From Apoda limacodes (taxonomy: Eukaryota; Arthropoda; Insecta; Lepidoptera; Limacodidae), in NCBI GenBank assembly GCA_946406115.1, contig OX291543.1, forward strand, positions 5,024,501-5,088,500: DNA of 64,000 nucleotides, given 5' to 3'. Numbering within the stretch: the first letter of the stretch is position 1; each line of letters starts with the position of its first letter. Under the pieces are notes generated by a model. The model saw only the letters and a list, made by a program, of their open reading frames with translations. It had not been told where the DNA came from and did not search any database. Shown piece after piece: positions 1 to 12,420 of this stretch. Position numbers and translations under genes: made by a program.

Positions 1-53
1 CCACAATTGAAACCACAAAAAAAAATCCAAAAAAACAACAATAGTACAAGACA

Positions 54-1165
54 TTGGGTCTCGCGACCAACACCCTCCAAATTATGACCACCAATCATCA
101 GATGTTTATAAAGAACCTACAGAAAAATATTGAAAAAGCATGTTATACATTAAACTATATTCAACTCTGCAACAACAAACTAATTACAACACAAAATAAA
201 ACTAAAGAAATAAAAACTCAAATCACTGAAATATTTAAGAAAACCAGCAAAGCTATAAAAACCGTTTACGATAATCATAGAAGAAAAATAATAGAGAGAA
301 ATCTAACAAAGAACAGAAGTACAAGAAAAGCCTATAAAGAAACACACACAAAAAATCAATATCAAGCCTTAAGGAAGTCTCTGAAAAGAAAACATCAAAA
401 AGGTGTATTATCCAACATGCTACAAAATTTTATACTCAGTTTTACAAAAACTTCCGACAGATGTTCTACAACAAGATAAAGATCGGAGTGAAAATTTAAT
501 CAAAGATACTGTGCAACCAATAACTGAAACTGAAATTCAAAAACTTATAAAATGAAAAAAGCCCTGGACCAGATGGAATAAGCAATGATACTCTGAAAGT
601 AGGCATGCCTCTATTGATTACCCACCACCCACCTTTCTGGACACATAAAGAGATACTAAAAGGCAACTAGCAAATTAAAATGAAAAAAAAAGTGATAGAC
701 TATTTGTTGACAGAGCTTACTCTGTCTTTCTTATGGAAGCCAAAAATGGACAGAAACAAAAGATATAAGGAAAAGAATTACAACATGTCAAAGAGAAATG
801 GAAAGAAGTGTCCTTAAGTTGTGCAAAATACAAAAAAAAATAAGAGCACAGTAATCAGACAAAAACCCAGGTAACAGATGCACTGAAACAAACATTTACT
901 TTAAAATAGAAATGGTATGAACACATTCCTCAACTAAAAGATAGAGGATGGACACTAAAATTGACTTAATGGCTAGGACCAGTAAAGAAATGATAGGAAA
1001 AGGAAGGCCAAAGAAAAGATGGATAGACAATATTTTAGAAGTTGCTAAAAGGGACTGGATGGAGAAGGCACAATGTAAGAAAATATGGCAAAAACTGAAG
1101 GAGGCCTTTACCCAAAGAGATCTGTGAATATCAAGTGAAGACAAAAGAAAAAAAGTACTCACGAA
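54..1165 (+). mobile_element. Decayed RTE/L1-like non-LTR retrotransposon
   Basis: An open stretch at 54-479 is rich in Lys, Asn and Thr and has the character of the linker between endonuclease and reverse transcriptase in RTE-type elements. In another frame from position 551 the translation reads NEKSPGPDGIS, the start of the RT domain. Near 996-1130 the translation gives GKGRPKKRWIDNI followed by WMEKAQ and EAFTQRD, the usual RTE C-terminal tail. Frames shift several times and stops interrupt it, so it is dead. It lies just upstream of a DPY19 exon, so it probably sits in an intron of that gene. The clade is my judgement from motifs. Confidence 0.7.
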
Positions 1166-1337
1166 CTAACAAAATTTTAAGACACAAACTAATAATAGGA
1201 ACCAAATATATGCTTTAAATTGGAAACCATTTTACAGAATTAAAGAAGGCAATAATAATAATAATAATTTAATTCCTGATGTAACTGGCGTCATATTATC
1301 GTCATAATAATAATTTTTGTCGATTTTCCCTTTACAG

Positions 1338-4300
1338 TGAGAGCATCCTGGGTGGTTTGCTGGCTGCAGCTCAATACTTCGCTAACCACGCAGAGTGCAC
1401 ACGTGTGCAGTGGGCACCAAACGAAAGGGAGAACTTTGCTTATCCACTACTACTTCTGCAAGCCTGGCTGGTCAGTGTCCAGCTGAGAGATCGCGAGAAG
1501 AGAGCGGCATTCCATTTACAAGTAGTTATATCTTAATTCAAATCAAAAAATTAACATAAAATAGTTAGAAAGCTGAAGTGGCAATAGGCAGGCCATATCG
1601 CTCATCGAACTGATAACCGATGGGTAAATATTCTCGAGTGACGGTCACGGATCGGAAGACGCAGTGTGGGACGGCCTCTTAATACGCGATCCTACAGAGT
1701 GCCCGAGGATTTGTGCAAATGGGTGGCTAGCATTTTGTCTGGCAGACGCATACGAGCCGTAATTGACGGTAGTTGCTCTGATAGCATAGGCATTAATGCT
1801 GGTGTCCAAGGCTCTGTGCTATCTCCTACGCTGTTTCTACTGTATATCAATGATATGTTGGACATCAACAACATACATTGCTATACAGATGACAGTACTG
1901 GAGACGCTTATTACACGAGTCGAGCAAGCAGGGATGTGTACCGTTGTGGAGGAAAAAAGATCACACTGTCCAAAGTCTCTGACTGGGGATGGGAAAACTT
2001 GGTCCGATTCAACCCTACAAAGACACAAGTCTCCGCGTTCACCGCTAAGAAAACCCCATTCACTGTGGTCCCACAATTCCAGAACACTACCCTTTTCATC
2101 TCCAAGAGCATTGGTATCCTTGGTGTTGACAAACTCCAGCGATGTTCAGTTCCAAGATCATTTACAAGACTAACTGAAGCTGGCGTCCAAAAAACTTGGT
2201 GTACTCAACAGAGCAAAGGAAGTACTTCACTTTGGGGCATAGGTTGTTGCTTTACAAGTGGCAAGTCCGGCCCCATATGGAGTACTGTTGCCATAAGTGT
2301 TCTACCGCTTGTACAATGGGATGTGTTCTGAAGAATTCTTTGAAATGATGTCCACGGCTACTTTCTACCATCACACCGCTGGCCATCGGCAGGAGATTCA
2401 TCCTCACACTTTAGAACCGAAATGATCGCGTACAGTGCGGTTTCAGAAAAACTTCCTCTCGCGAACGCTTGAGTTGTGGAATGAGCTCTCTGCCAAAGTT
2501 TTCTCCAAGGACTGCAGTATGAGGTTCTTCAAGAAAGAAGTTATTAGATTTCTGAAGGGTCGGCGGCAACGCGCGAGTGATACCCCTGGTGTTGCAAGCG
2601 TCCATATGCTACGGTGACTGCTTACCATCATGCGGACCGTAAACTCGTTTGCCACCTTAGTGGTATAAAAAAAAAAAAACGGTAGACGTACAATCTGGTT
2701 AAAACCGCAGAAAGCTGGTGGACGCGATTAGTATAGCACTAGCCGTTTGGAGACATGAAGGAGGCCTATGTACAACATTAGACATCTTTGTCTGAGTTGA
2801 TGATGACTTATCAGCAACACATAGAACTTGGCACCTCGTTCGAACGACGCCGCGACGTAACAGGACGTCGAAGACGAAAGAGACAGGTGTAACAAAATGC
2901 GTTGTAAGAGTTTTTTCAACACTTGCTCATAAAGAGCCTTTACTGCACCATTTCTTTATAGCATACCCACTTGTGCAGTGGGTATTAACTGTCAAATAAA
3001 ATTAAAACAAACATATTTGTTACAGGTGTCGATCTTCATATTAAACTGCCTCTGTTTGCTCTTCTGGCAATTCTCCCAGTTCATATTCCTAACTCAAACG
3101 GTGATATTCTTCGTTATGGAACAACTTAAAATCATAGATTTGAAAGCATTGGCCATATTTTTACACTCCCACTTTTGCGGTCTTCACATGGCCGTATTGC
3201 TTTTACAGGGTAATGATATGCTAGAGTCTTCTGCATATACTTCTTTCTTCTTAGTTGTCTCTGCTTATTGTGTATTCTTCAGTTCTCTACGGATTAAAGT
3301 TAGGACCAGATGCGACTTACTAATTGAGACTTGGCTTGTTTTACTAAGGATTTGTATTGTTACATGTGCTTCATTCTATTTGAAGAATATTATCAGTAAT
3401 TTTCTTGAAGTTAAGGAAGATTCTCACGTTTGGGATATTTTATTCTCGAAATTTAGTAGTTTTAAAAGTTTTCATACTCTGTTGTATACATGTTCTGATG
3501 TTTTTGATTTTTTGCCAATGAGTTCTGTTCAAAACTTATTTAAGACTTTTTTGATACCTTTCGCTTTGTTAGGAATAGTTCATGTTTTAAACTATTGGAT
3601 GTTTAAACCCTTAGTGGAATCTTTTAAACTTGACATCAAAGAGGCAAATGATGCTAGAAAAGAAGAAGAAAAGGGAAAGAACGAGACAGATAATGTAGTT
3701 AGCGCAATTGAAAGGGAAAAAAATGACGAAGACACAGATGATAGTGGTATTGAAAATAATTCCGAAAGTAAAATAAAGAAATTTAATGAAGAGAACGAAG
3801 AAAGGAAAGATTTGGACTTGATTGATAAGCAATTAAAAACAGAAATTGAGCAGAAAGAGACAGAAGAGACCAAAGACAAACTGATATATTTTTTAAGAAA
3901 TTTAGAAATAGAGCCTGCTATTTTTTACAATATTTCTCAGATGGCTGTCTATGGTGTATTAGCTGGTCTTGTGATGAGATTGAAGCTACTGTTTGTGCCA
4001 CATTTATGTATAATATCGTCTTTGATGATGAATACAAATTACTATGTGTAAGTGTTAAAATACTTCTATTTCAATTTTATATGTACCTTGATGCAAACGT
4101 TATAGCGGCTGGCAATTTTAAATTAATAATGTTTATACATCTGTTTTCCCAAGAAATGCTGAGCCGCTGTAAAGTGTTTATCGAGGGGTATATGTTGTCG
4201 GTTGGTGGTGGTCGAGAGGTTTCGATTTCATCTTGTGTCCTGAGTGGCGGAGGTTCGAGCCTCAGGCGTGTACCGATGAGTCTTTCTAAATTTCTCAAGT

Positions 4301-7300
4301 CTATTGAATAATCATACTACTGGCTATTCAGTGAAGGAAAACATCGTAAGGAAACCTGCATACGTCGAAGTCAAAAAAAAAGATGTATGTGTCCACAATC
4401 CGCACTGCGCTCACGTGTGGACTATGGCCCAAATCACCCTCGCTGAGGGTAGGCCGTGCCCCAACAGTGGAAACGCATAAGGCTGATAAGGATGTATGTA
4501 TATATAATGTTACGGTTTTTATTCCCCGGAAGGGTTAACCCGTAGCTCGACACACACTCATCATATTGTGGGGAACAGCCCCTTTTTACTGACTACTTTA
4601 GTTCTATGTCACAGGTGGTGCTGTAAATATCCCATCTCTGCAACACTGCTTCTGATATGGTGTAGCTAAACTAAGGTGGCTCTAATGTCATAAATACTAG
4701 CTTTTTAGCTTTAAAAAAGCGAGAGACAGTATAATATACCACTTCGCCAATTCTAGACGAACTATAAGAAATTAGTCAGGATTGGACACAGGACCATGTA
4801 TAGAACCACAGTCTTAATCCCTAGCCTTATTTTATTTACATTTATTTAGGTCTTGATTAAATAGAAAAGTTAAATACCAAATAGTTGGTGATAGCTTGGT
4901 AGCAGGGAATGTACACCGGTTCTGTAGGGTGAAATTTTCACAGAAATCCCCATCTTCAGTCCCTGACCCCTTACCGCAAGTAATAATAAAATGAGTGTAG
5001 AAAGGGAATACTTATGTCGGCACAGAAATTCGTCCAGTGTTGAATTTTAGTATTAATATTCAGTAAAATTGTTTTTTTTCTTAACATTTTTTTTTTAATT
5101 TTTAGTCTTCCAAAGTCAATAACAAAGTATGTGCCGTTTATTTTGGTGCTGCTGATTTCTCCATTAGCGCAAGAGTTGATCACTAATATATCGAAGGAAA
5201 TGTCACATATTGGTGAGTTATTTTATCTTTATCGGTTTTAAATCTTCTTTTCTTGCATTAATATTGTGGTCAGGTAATTACTTTAAAGTCAAAAATACAA
5301 AAACAATGTTTACATTATACACAAAGAAAAAACCTTGATTTGGAGTTCTAATCATGGAAATTGGGTATCTTATCCGCTGATCAAAAAATGTAAATTACCC
5401 TCAGTAGCGTATGTAACTTACTTAACCGGCACTATATACGTAGTAACTAGCTTTTACCAGCGGCTCCGCCCGCTTAGTTCAATTATCGGCGTCGGATTTC
5501 TACGGTAACTCTATATATATAGTACATAATTTGCTATATCTTTTATTGTCTGCTCAGCGTAAGCCATTTAAGCGCCTTTTTTTCGACTTGATTCACATTA
5601 TCGTGACTGCTTATTTTTTACGTCACTTTTTGTAGCAAAATATATCATAAAACCTGCACAGATAACATAGCTATGAATTTAAAAAAACAATCAGTAAGAG
5701 TGGTTCTCGCTTGAAACGTACATAAACAGACAGACAGAGAGACGTTGAGTTTTATATGTGTATGGATACTTTATGCACACAATCCTGTGCGTCGTTCATT
5801 TTTGTATTGTCAGGCTGCAACTAAAAACGCCATTTTCATACGACAAAGCTGTATTTCTGATTTTTTGTTTATTTCTTTATAGGTGAATTCAGTGACGTGC
5901 AACAAGAAGAGTTGCTAGAATGGATATCAAAGGAAACTAGTCACACGGCAGCGTTCGCGGGTTCAATGCCCGTGCTGGCGACAGTCATGTTGACGACCAG
6001 GAGGCCTATAGTGGCACATCCACATTATGAGCACCACGAGGCGAGGTGAGATCACATAGTAATAACAAGGAGTTTCACACTATTGTCATAGTTTCACTAA
6101 TTCACTATAAAAATAGTATATTTTAGCTTTTTCCATAGTTTAATGACATATAGTATCTTATTGTGGCGTGGCGCTGCTGATGTTAATACAATATTTGTGT
6201 TACAAAAACGGGCAATTCGTGCTATTTACAAATTATTTATAAATATGTTTTGAAAATTCTATTTTATAAGTTTGACGATCCATAAGTGTTTGTATAAACC
6301 TACGTGAATAAAAAAAAATTACATTGACTGTTCTACTCCTAAGACCCGTAGCGTAAAGTTATATACCATATCATAATGACTAATTACTTATGACTAATAA
6401 TAAAAACCATCTAGTGGTGGTGGTCCATTATGAATGAGTCTTTCGACCAACGACATAAAGTACAGAATGTTTTCATATTTTACACGTTCGATGGGGATCG
6501 AGTAATTAATCTAAAAAAAATTAAATACTGTTTCACTTATTTAAGAACATAAAGTATTGTTTTCTTTAAATAAATTTCCACCATCAATATTTAGGGTACT
6601 TTTTCTCCAACCACGGTTTTTTTTCGACCCTGTTTATTAATTAAAGTCTGTTTGTTTACTTGTTTGTTAGTTATAACTGATTGTCGGTGCGCTACAACCA
6701 AATAAGCTGATTTTTGGTACAGACATTGTTAAAATGACGAAGAAGGACATAAGCTACTTATCTCAAAAAATAAAAAAAAATTACAGGACAAACGAATGCC
6801 ACGTCGACGAACTATTTTTTATAGCACACTCAATCAAACTTTTTTAGTCAAGTAGACTTTTAAACAGCACTTTTGAATCGTTATAAACTACTTATTAATT
6901 TTATAAACTTTACCACCGGCTCGGAACGATTTACTACTGAGAAGAACCGGCAAGTAACAACAGTTAATCTGTTTTATTTTTTCAACTTCATACTTAAATA
7001 CAATATAGCCTTACTCTAGGTTATAACATAACATACAATGTTTTAATTTCAAAAATATTACAAATGTACCAATACCAATACAATTAATTAAGTTCTAATT
7101 CTTCCAAGCATTTTTATCATTAATGTATTTAACAACTTTGTAATAACTGTTTTTCATTGAACTATCTTTCTTAATATTATCAATGACGTGCCGTAAATAT
7201 AACCTTATTATAAATATTTAATTAATTTTGCGGGTATGTCGAAAAGTTCAAGGCACACACTGTAGTTGCTTTCTCTTTCTTTTAACGTCAGAGCGCTTGA

Positions 7301-8777
7301 GAAAGAGGAGCGCCGCTAGTAAATTAGTTCGTATTCGTAAGACATACGAATAGGTATTTAGTCGCGAAATAAAGTTAAAGTGATGGACTCACCACCCACA
7401 GAGGACTAAAGTCATTGGTGGAAGCAGGTTGTCCCCCGCTTTATGATGTGGGTGTGTATCTAGCCACTGGCAACCCCGCGCGCCAGAAAACAGGTGTAGC
7501 AATATGTTAGTACGTATTTATTTTTTCAGGCAACGTGCGTACGCTGTGTACAAGACTTACGGTAAATTTTCTCCATTGGAGCTGTATCAGGAGTTAACAA
7601 AACTTAAAGCTACTTACTTAATAGTTGAAAACAAATATTGTTACGGAAGAAATAGGTAAATGATTTTTTGTAATTATAAGGTTTTATTTATACCACTAAG
7701 GTGGCAAACAAGCTTATTGTCAGTCCGATGGTAGGTGGTCACCACAGCCTATGGACACTTGCAACGCCTGTGGCACCACTTGCGCGTTGCAGACCCTTCA
7801 ATAATCTAATAATTTCTCTTTAAAAGAATTCCATACTGTAGTCCTTAGAGAAAACCCTCATTCTATAACCTAAGCGTTTGCGGGTGGAAGTTTCTCTGAA
7901 ACCGGACTATACGTGACCATTAAGGTTCCAAGGTGTAAGGATGAATTCCCTGCCAATGGCGAGTGGTGCGATGGTAGAAAGTAGTCGTGGGCATCATTTC
8001 GAACAACTCCTCAGAACACATCCCAGTGTACAAGTGGTAGAACACACACAGGGAGGCAAAGTCTTTCCTCAGAATAAAGGGGTTGATACAGCTTCTGAGC
8101 TTGGGACCGTCGACACAATGAGTCACAATGAGCAAGCTTATGAATAATTATATAAGGATGAGAATAAAGAGGGTAAAATAGTGGATGGAAATTTGTGTGA
8201 ACATCCATCATTTTTATGCATTTTAGGAAATCCTTCCCTAAAATAAGGGAACAAAGTTCTTATGGGATGGGAAAATTTAAATATATGGAATATTTTTATA
8301 TATTTAAATAAATAGTTTGAATATATAAAACAACAAATGCTACAGATTTTTTTGTTTATTGCTTTCAGTAAAGGGTGTTCATTTGAGCACATTTGGGACG
8401 TGGAAGTTCCGTCCCTGAAGGACTCCCCCCGGCTGTGTCACACGCTGCTCACTCAAACCGTGGACCACCTGTACCCAGTCTTTAGAAATAAGCAGTATGC
8501 AGTATTTAGGGTTCACGACTACAGCGTCAGGTTGGTTAATTTAGCATCATTTCACACAGCGCCATCTTGTGCCAAACTAAGCAATAGTTTGGAATTAGAT
8601 GGCGCTGTATAATGTGCAGGAAAGACATTTTAAGATTTAAGATACACAAAAGAAACACAGACAAACAAGAAATTTACTCCTTTTCTGTTGATTGTCAAGA
8701 AGTCACAAAACAACAAAGCTATTTATTTATATATATTTTTTTTTTACAGATACATGCCGAGAAGTTTTGACACTTGA
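1338..8777 (+). CDS. DPY19L: DPY19-like C-mannosyltransferase, C-terminal 7 exons (5' end outside the window)
   Basis: DPY19 proteins are multi-pass ER membrane enzymes that attach mannose to the first Trp of WxxW motifs, for example in thrombospondin repeats. Exons, all with AG/GT borders and consistent phase: 1338-1521, 3026-4047, 5106-5212, 5883-6045, 7530-7655, 8369-8530 and 8750-8777 (stop). They give 596 codons. Family landmarks visible are NHAECTRVQW in the first exon, WQFSQF and FHTLLYTCSDVFDFL in the second, VMRLKLLFVPHLC near its end, GEFSDVQQEEL and AFAGSMP with RPIVAHPHYE in the fourth, and IWDVEVPS in the sixth. Several hydrophobic helices lie in exon 2. Exon 2 also carries a highly charged stretch of about 85 residues (3620-3880) that is much longer than the corresponding loop I recall from vertebrate DPY19L1. 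The N-terminal part lies left of position 1. Reading frame is intact throughout, so it is probably functional. Confidence 0.9.
1563..1685 (+). mobile_element. RTE-type retrotransposon 3' fragment, left piece
   Basis: Translation gives LKWQ, a stop, then AGHIAHRTDNRW and RRSVGRPL, a degenerate form of the RTE C-terminal region. It breaks off at the CR1-like insertion and resumes at about 2682. It lies in the DPY19 intron 1522-3025. Confidence 0.6.
1686..2681 (+). mobile_element. CR1-like non-LTR fragment (RT to 3' end), nested in an RTE
   Basis: Closely related to the full element at 52460-55900 but on the opposite strand. The open frame starting near 1666 reads YRVPEDLCKWVASILSGRRI and contains an RT motif with an ADD-like YTDD instead of YADD. 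Q is missing from the PQG motif (AGVQGSVLSP), reflecting a small deletion. It then drifts through frameshifts and ends with the C-terminal GVASVHMLR and the family tail (GTTTGCCACCTTAGTGGTATAAA) followed by A12-13. It is 5'-truncated, as is usual for LINE insertions. It lies in the DPY19 intron between exons 1338-1521 and 3026-4047. Confidence 0.85.
2682..2815 (+). mobile_element. RTE-type retrotransposon 3' fragment, right piece
   Basis: Downstream of the CR1-like A-tract the RTE C-terminus resumes. In one frame it reads MKEAYVQH, stop, TSLSE, matching the MxEAYVQQWT ending of RTE ORFs. With 1563-1685 it suggests one RTE copy split by the later CR1-like insertion. Confidence 0.55.
4190..4515 (+). 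mobile_element. tRNA-derived SINE
   Basis: A Pol III A-box-like TGGTCGAGAGG (about 4207) and a B-box-like GGTTCGAGCCT (about 4251) are followed by a body containing GAAGGAAAACATCGTAAGGAAACC and a segment on 'CACTGCGCTCACGTGTGGACTATGGCC' type sequence, which I recall as a widespread lepidopteran SINE. It ends in an AT-rich tail near 4500. It lies within the DPY19 intron 4048-5105. Family identity is from memory. Confidence 0.6.
5436..5520 (+). repeat. Interspersed repeat R1 ('ACTAGCTTTTACC-GCGGCTCCGCCC' type)
   Basis: Begins ACTAGCTTTTACCAGCGGCT and continues into TCGGCGTCGGATTTCTACGG. The same repeat recurs at 9170-9395, 16040-16370, 35105-35815 and, reversed, at 22600-22665 and 41080-41150. 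It is a common non-coding repeat in insect genomes; its transposon class is not clear from sequence alone. Confidence 0.5.
6140..6240 (+). mobile_element. Fragment of a non-LTR reverse transcriptase C-terminus
   Basis: From 6149 the translation reads YSILLWRGAADV followed by FVLQKRAIRAIYK. The LQKRAIRxI motif after LW(G/R) is typical of the region just after the RT domain in Jockey/I/CR1-group elements. The fragment is about 90 bases long, without a start or end, in the DPY19 intron 6046-7529. Confidence 0.5.
6241..7529. other. DPY19 intron remainder, no gene seen
   Basis: AT-rich sequence with homopolymer runs and no exon-like stretch on either strand. The part at 7400-7500 ('GTTGTCCCCCGCTTTATGATG...TAGCCACTGGCAACCCC') resembles 10355-10430 and is a low-copy dispersed repeat. 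Confidence 0.5.
7689..8130 (-). mobile_element. CR1-like 3' end fragment in DPY19 intron
   Basis: On the minus strand this reads the C-terminal part of the same family as the 52460-55900 element: FASLCVFYHLYTGMCSEE, ELFEMMPTTTFYHRT and IHPYTLEP, ending in the shared 3' tail at 7690-7712 (TACCACTAAGGTGGCAAACA on the plus strand). It is in antisense orientation to the host gene, in intron 7656-8368. Confidence 0.85.
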
Positions 8778-8950
8778 CAGTTGTTATCAACCTTCAGAGA
8801 TTAGCAACATGGAGCTACATAAGGGATGTTTATTTTGCGTGTCAATTTAGCAAAGTTTGCTATATTTAAAATGTTTTTGGCCAATATGACATTTGCTAAA
8901 TTTTCATGCTGAATACATAGGGCTATAGACTGACGTAGATTTCTTATTTA

Positions 8951-8956
8951 AATAAA
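8951..8956 (+). terminator. Candidate poly(A) signal of DPY19-like gene
   Basis: AATAAA 174 bases after the stop codon at 8777. Another AATAAA lies at 9080-9085. Which one is used cannot be told from sequence. Confidence 0.4.
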
Positions 8957-9169
8957 TGCTATTTCTTAACACAATGTGACGCAAATTTTCCTTTATTTTT
9001 GTATTTTATGAAATGATAAGTTTTACAAGCTATATTTGATATAGAATAATTTAATTCTTTTTGTACACGCAATATCTCCAATAAAAATAACTTAGGCCAT
9101 TGCAAAACGGAGCATTACCAGTGCGATATATGTTGACGGCGACGCAGGACCGTTTGTTCACAAATGTAT

Positions 9170-9395
9170 GACATACTAGCTTCTGCCCGCGGTTCTAGCA
9201 ATTCATAGTAATATAGTTTTTCCCCCGAGAACTTTTAAATTTTCCGGGATAAGTGTAACCTATGTTTTAATTCAGAATAGAAGATATTTTTCAGTTAAAA
9301 ATTTTTCTAAATCGGTTTAGTTGTTGTGGCGTCAAGAAGTCACAAAAATAACCAACACACATTCACAAACTTTCGCATTTATTATAAGTGAGATA
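9170..9395 (+). repeat. Interspersed repeat R1
   Basis: Starts ACTAGCTTCTGCCCGCGGTT and ends CACAAACTTTCGCATTTATTATAAG. It is a longer copy of the repeat at 5436, with both typical ends, inserted downstream of the DPY19-like gene. Confidence 0.55.
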
Positions 9396-11939
9396 AATTA
9401 AACAAAATCTATTACAGTAATTTGCTAGCTTTATGGTTTCCTAACATTCTATATAATTATTAATGTTTCCACTACAAGTAAATAAGTAGTTATGGATTAA
9501 AAATAGAAAAAAATAGAGGATTGAAAATTATTTTTAGAGCTATGTTTTAAGAGATATCTAAAAACTAAAACGGTAATTTTCGGGTAAAAGGACGTGTAAA
9601 GTTGTTTTATTTCGAATTCAAAACTTAAAACATGTAAGTTGAATCGATTTTAAAAAGGAGCAGAAAATTGTACATTTACATTTTTTAATAAAAAACCATT
9701 TTCGCTTTTAAAATGCGTTACTATTAGCTGCTTATCATACTCGCGAATTTATAGAGTATTTGCTGAACCAATTCTAACACAATTAATTCTTAAATATCTT
9801 TTAGGAATGAATATAAAACAAAAACGCGTTTTAAGGAGATCAATCTTAATAGTTATAGAAATTTAATGCAATAAAGTTTATTAAGAAATATTTATATCGG
9901 TTTCATCTTAACATAATATATAACCTTTTTCACCTTCTAATGATTGCTAGATCCTTAGTCCTGAGACACTGTTTTAGAAGCAGTAAGATGTTTAGAAGCT
10001 TAAGAGGGAAATTGCTCATGGCAGAATTAAATTTTGAGTCAGATAATCAAGTCTAAATAGACATAGATACTTCAATATTATTCCAAGGTCTAATATTAGC
10101 ATAAAAATAATGCAATAAAATTTTGCTCGATAGGAAAAAAACACAAAGTTACCTCTGATTCTGCTGAATTTTTGATTTATTTTTATAACGGTACATATAA
10201 TTTAGCTGAAATTTCATTATCATATTACTTAATAAAAAACCTATAAAGGGCTGTTATTAACAAAATTCCAATACAAATATTTATTCGAAATCAATTTTTT
10301 TTTTAGTTTTTGCCTATTCTGCATTGTATGAAAAAATGTCAAGGTTTATGCCTAATCTTAAGTGGTTGGTAAATACTGCCCCCACATTATGGTATGGGTG
10401 AGTTTCTAGCCGCTAGTGAACCCCTTCGTGGAATAAAAATCGTTACGTATATATAGTATATACAATTTAAAGACGCTCCAATAAGTTATTTGTAAATGTG
10501 TCCATATGAATGTACATATACTGTAATACCTAAAATTATAAGCTTATTGTAAGACTATGTATCTATGACTACAACAATGTATTTAAGTATTTATGTAAAT
10601 ATGGAATGGTTGTATCTTGTAACACTTAAACCTCCTCGATTTTCTCCAATGAGGTGTCATTCAATTCGTCTTAACTACAGTGATGTATTATACAAATTAG
10701 GTTTGACTATTTTTGTAATTTTAGTAAACAAACCCTTTGAAATTTGGTAGTCATGATCTAAAGCCAAATATCTATTGTGTGGTTTTTCAAAATTCTGAAA
10801 ATGTTTTTATTAAATTGAAATGTTATTGTTGTACTTAGAGCGATGATGTAATTATATTTTGTTTATTTAAAGCGCGCCCCGTCCGCTTAATATAAAATCT
10901 TACACACCGGCAGCTGTTTACGAAATTTAAACTCAAAAACTGAACTGGTGGTCAAAAATTAAAACTACATTCGGCATATTAAAATTCTGCGAACTTACGC
11001 GACACTAGCGACCGACAGCGGGTTAGAAAAGTTTGTTGCACAGTCTAACAATACATAACGTCAACCAGTGACATAATCTATATGACAACCATTATTTAGT
11101 TTCCCTCATAGACATAGAGACCTGGACAGAGCATTTCATAGATAGATGTGAAAAAAACAATAATGGCCTCCAAAGTGTGTCAGAGACGAAACGAAACTGA
11201 GGTCTCTTGTCTCTTTCTAACTTGTTTTAATTAACATAAACAAACCCAATGGTGGACGTTGATAGAAAGAGAAAAGAAACCGCAGGTTCGCTTTGTCTCT
11301 TTCTAAAGTGTGACCAATTTTGTAAGGCTATTGCGCAGTTCTTAGGACAGATTATACAACGCAAATTCTTTGATTGGCCGGGGATTATTCTGCATCGGGG
11401 TAGGAGTCCCTTTTCCTATCACACCGCCTCACCACACTTTTGTAACTTATTTTTGGCAAAGTTGACTTATACTATTCTAAGTATTTTGTATGAAAAACGA
11501 AAATCCTATGAAACTTTTCACCTACATATGAAATGATATAGAAAACTGGCTCACTGCAGACAGATATATACCTTTGTTTCCAGTTTTACCACTATCACAG
11601 TCGGTCATCAGCTTTGATAAATCCGACAATGTCGAGACAGTCATGACGCCGCGACAAAATGTATGACAAACTCCCGACTAGCCATATGTGACGCTATAGG
11701 GTAGTCGCTTTCGCCGCGCACCTAACCTAACGATTGAGCTGTCTAGACACCTACGATGGCCAAATGAATGAAATGATTTTTTAAGCTGCGACACACCATA
11801 GTGGTAGTGGTACAACGGAGGATAAAAGGATATTTATTCCTAGATTATGTTCATAAAATTTCGTTAAAATCGATGAGCAGTTGCCAAAAAAAGAATTAAC
11901 CTACGTTTGTATGGAGAGTATACTCCTAAAATCCGGCCA

Positions 11940-12420
11940 AGTGTGTGTCGTACTCGCATAAGTAAGGGTTCCGTAGAATGAGAACTGATTTTGCCTAACA
12001 CAATTTTTATTGGTAGTATATAAAAGCCCTATTATCGTGATTTTTAGATCACGCGGTTGAAAAGTTAGTTAGGGTAGGGGGCACAAATTTCTCAAAATTC
12101 TAAACTCGCCGAATATACAGAAATAATTTTTAAAGAACCTCAAGCATTTTTATAGCCCTATCCAATGATACCTGACACGATGCGGGTGCAAAAAATATTT
12201 AGGCTAGGTTCAATCTATGGGGAGCTACCCCAAAAAAAAATTTCAATTTTAATAACATTGTTGACGGTATATGGCGGTTCACAAAAGACACATCTTTCAA
12301 ATTGTATTAGGATCTTCCCTCAGACGCCGGAATTATAAGGCTGTGACATATGGACGGACGGACATAACAAATTTATGTGGGTTCCGTTTCTGCCAAAAAC
12401 ATCAAGGTGTGTATCGGTAG
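11940..12420. repeat. Interspersed repeat R2 ('GGACGGACGGACAT...GGGTTCCG' type), decayed
   Basis: Contains an 'AAGTAAGGGTTCCGTAGAATG' type start near 11960 and, at 12345-12400, GGACGGACGGACATAACAAA followed by GGGTTCCGTTTCTGCC. Similar sequence occurs at 13120-13330, 14890-15140, 24285-24340, 37100-37160 and 58400-59025. Non-coding; class uncertain. Confidence 0.45.

Noticed and set aside
11249..11536. 95-codon plus-strand ORF
   Set aside because: No domain, no splice or start support, and composition follows the AT-rich background.
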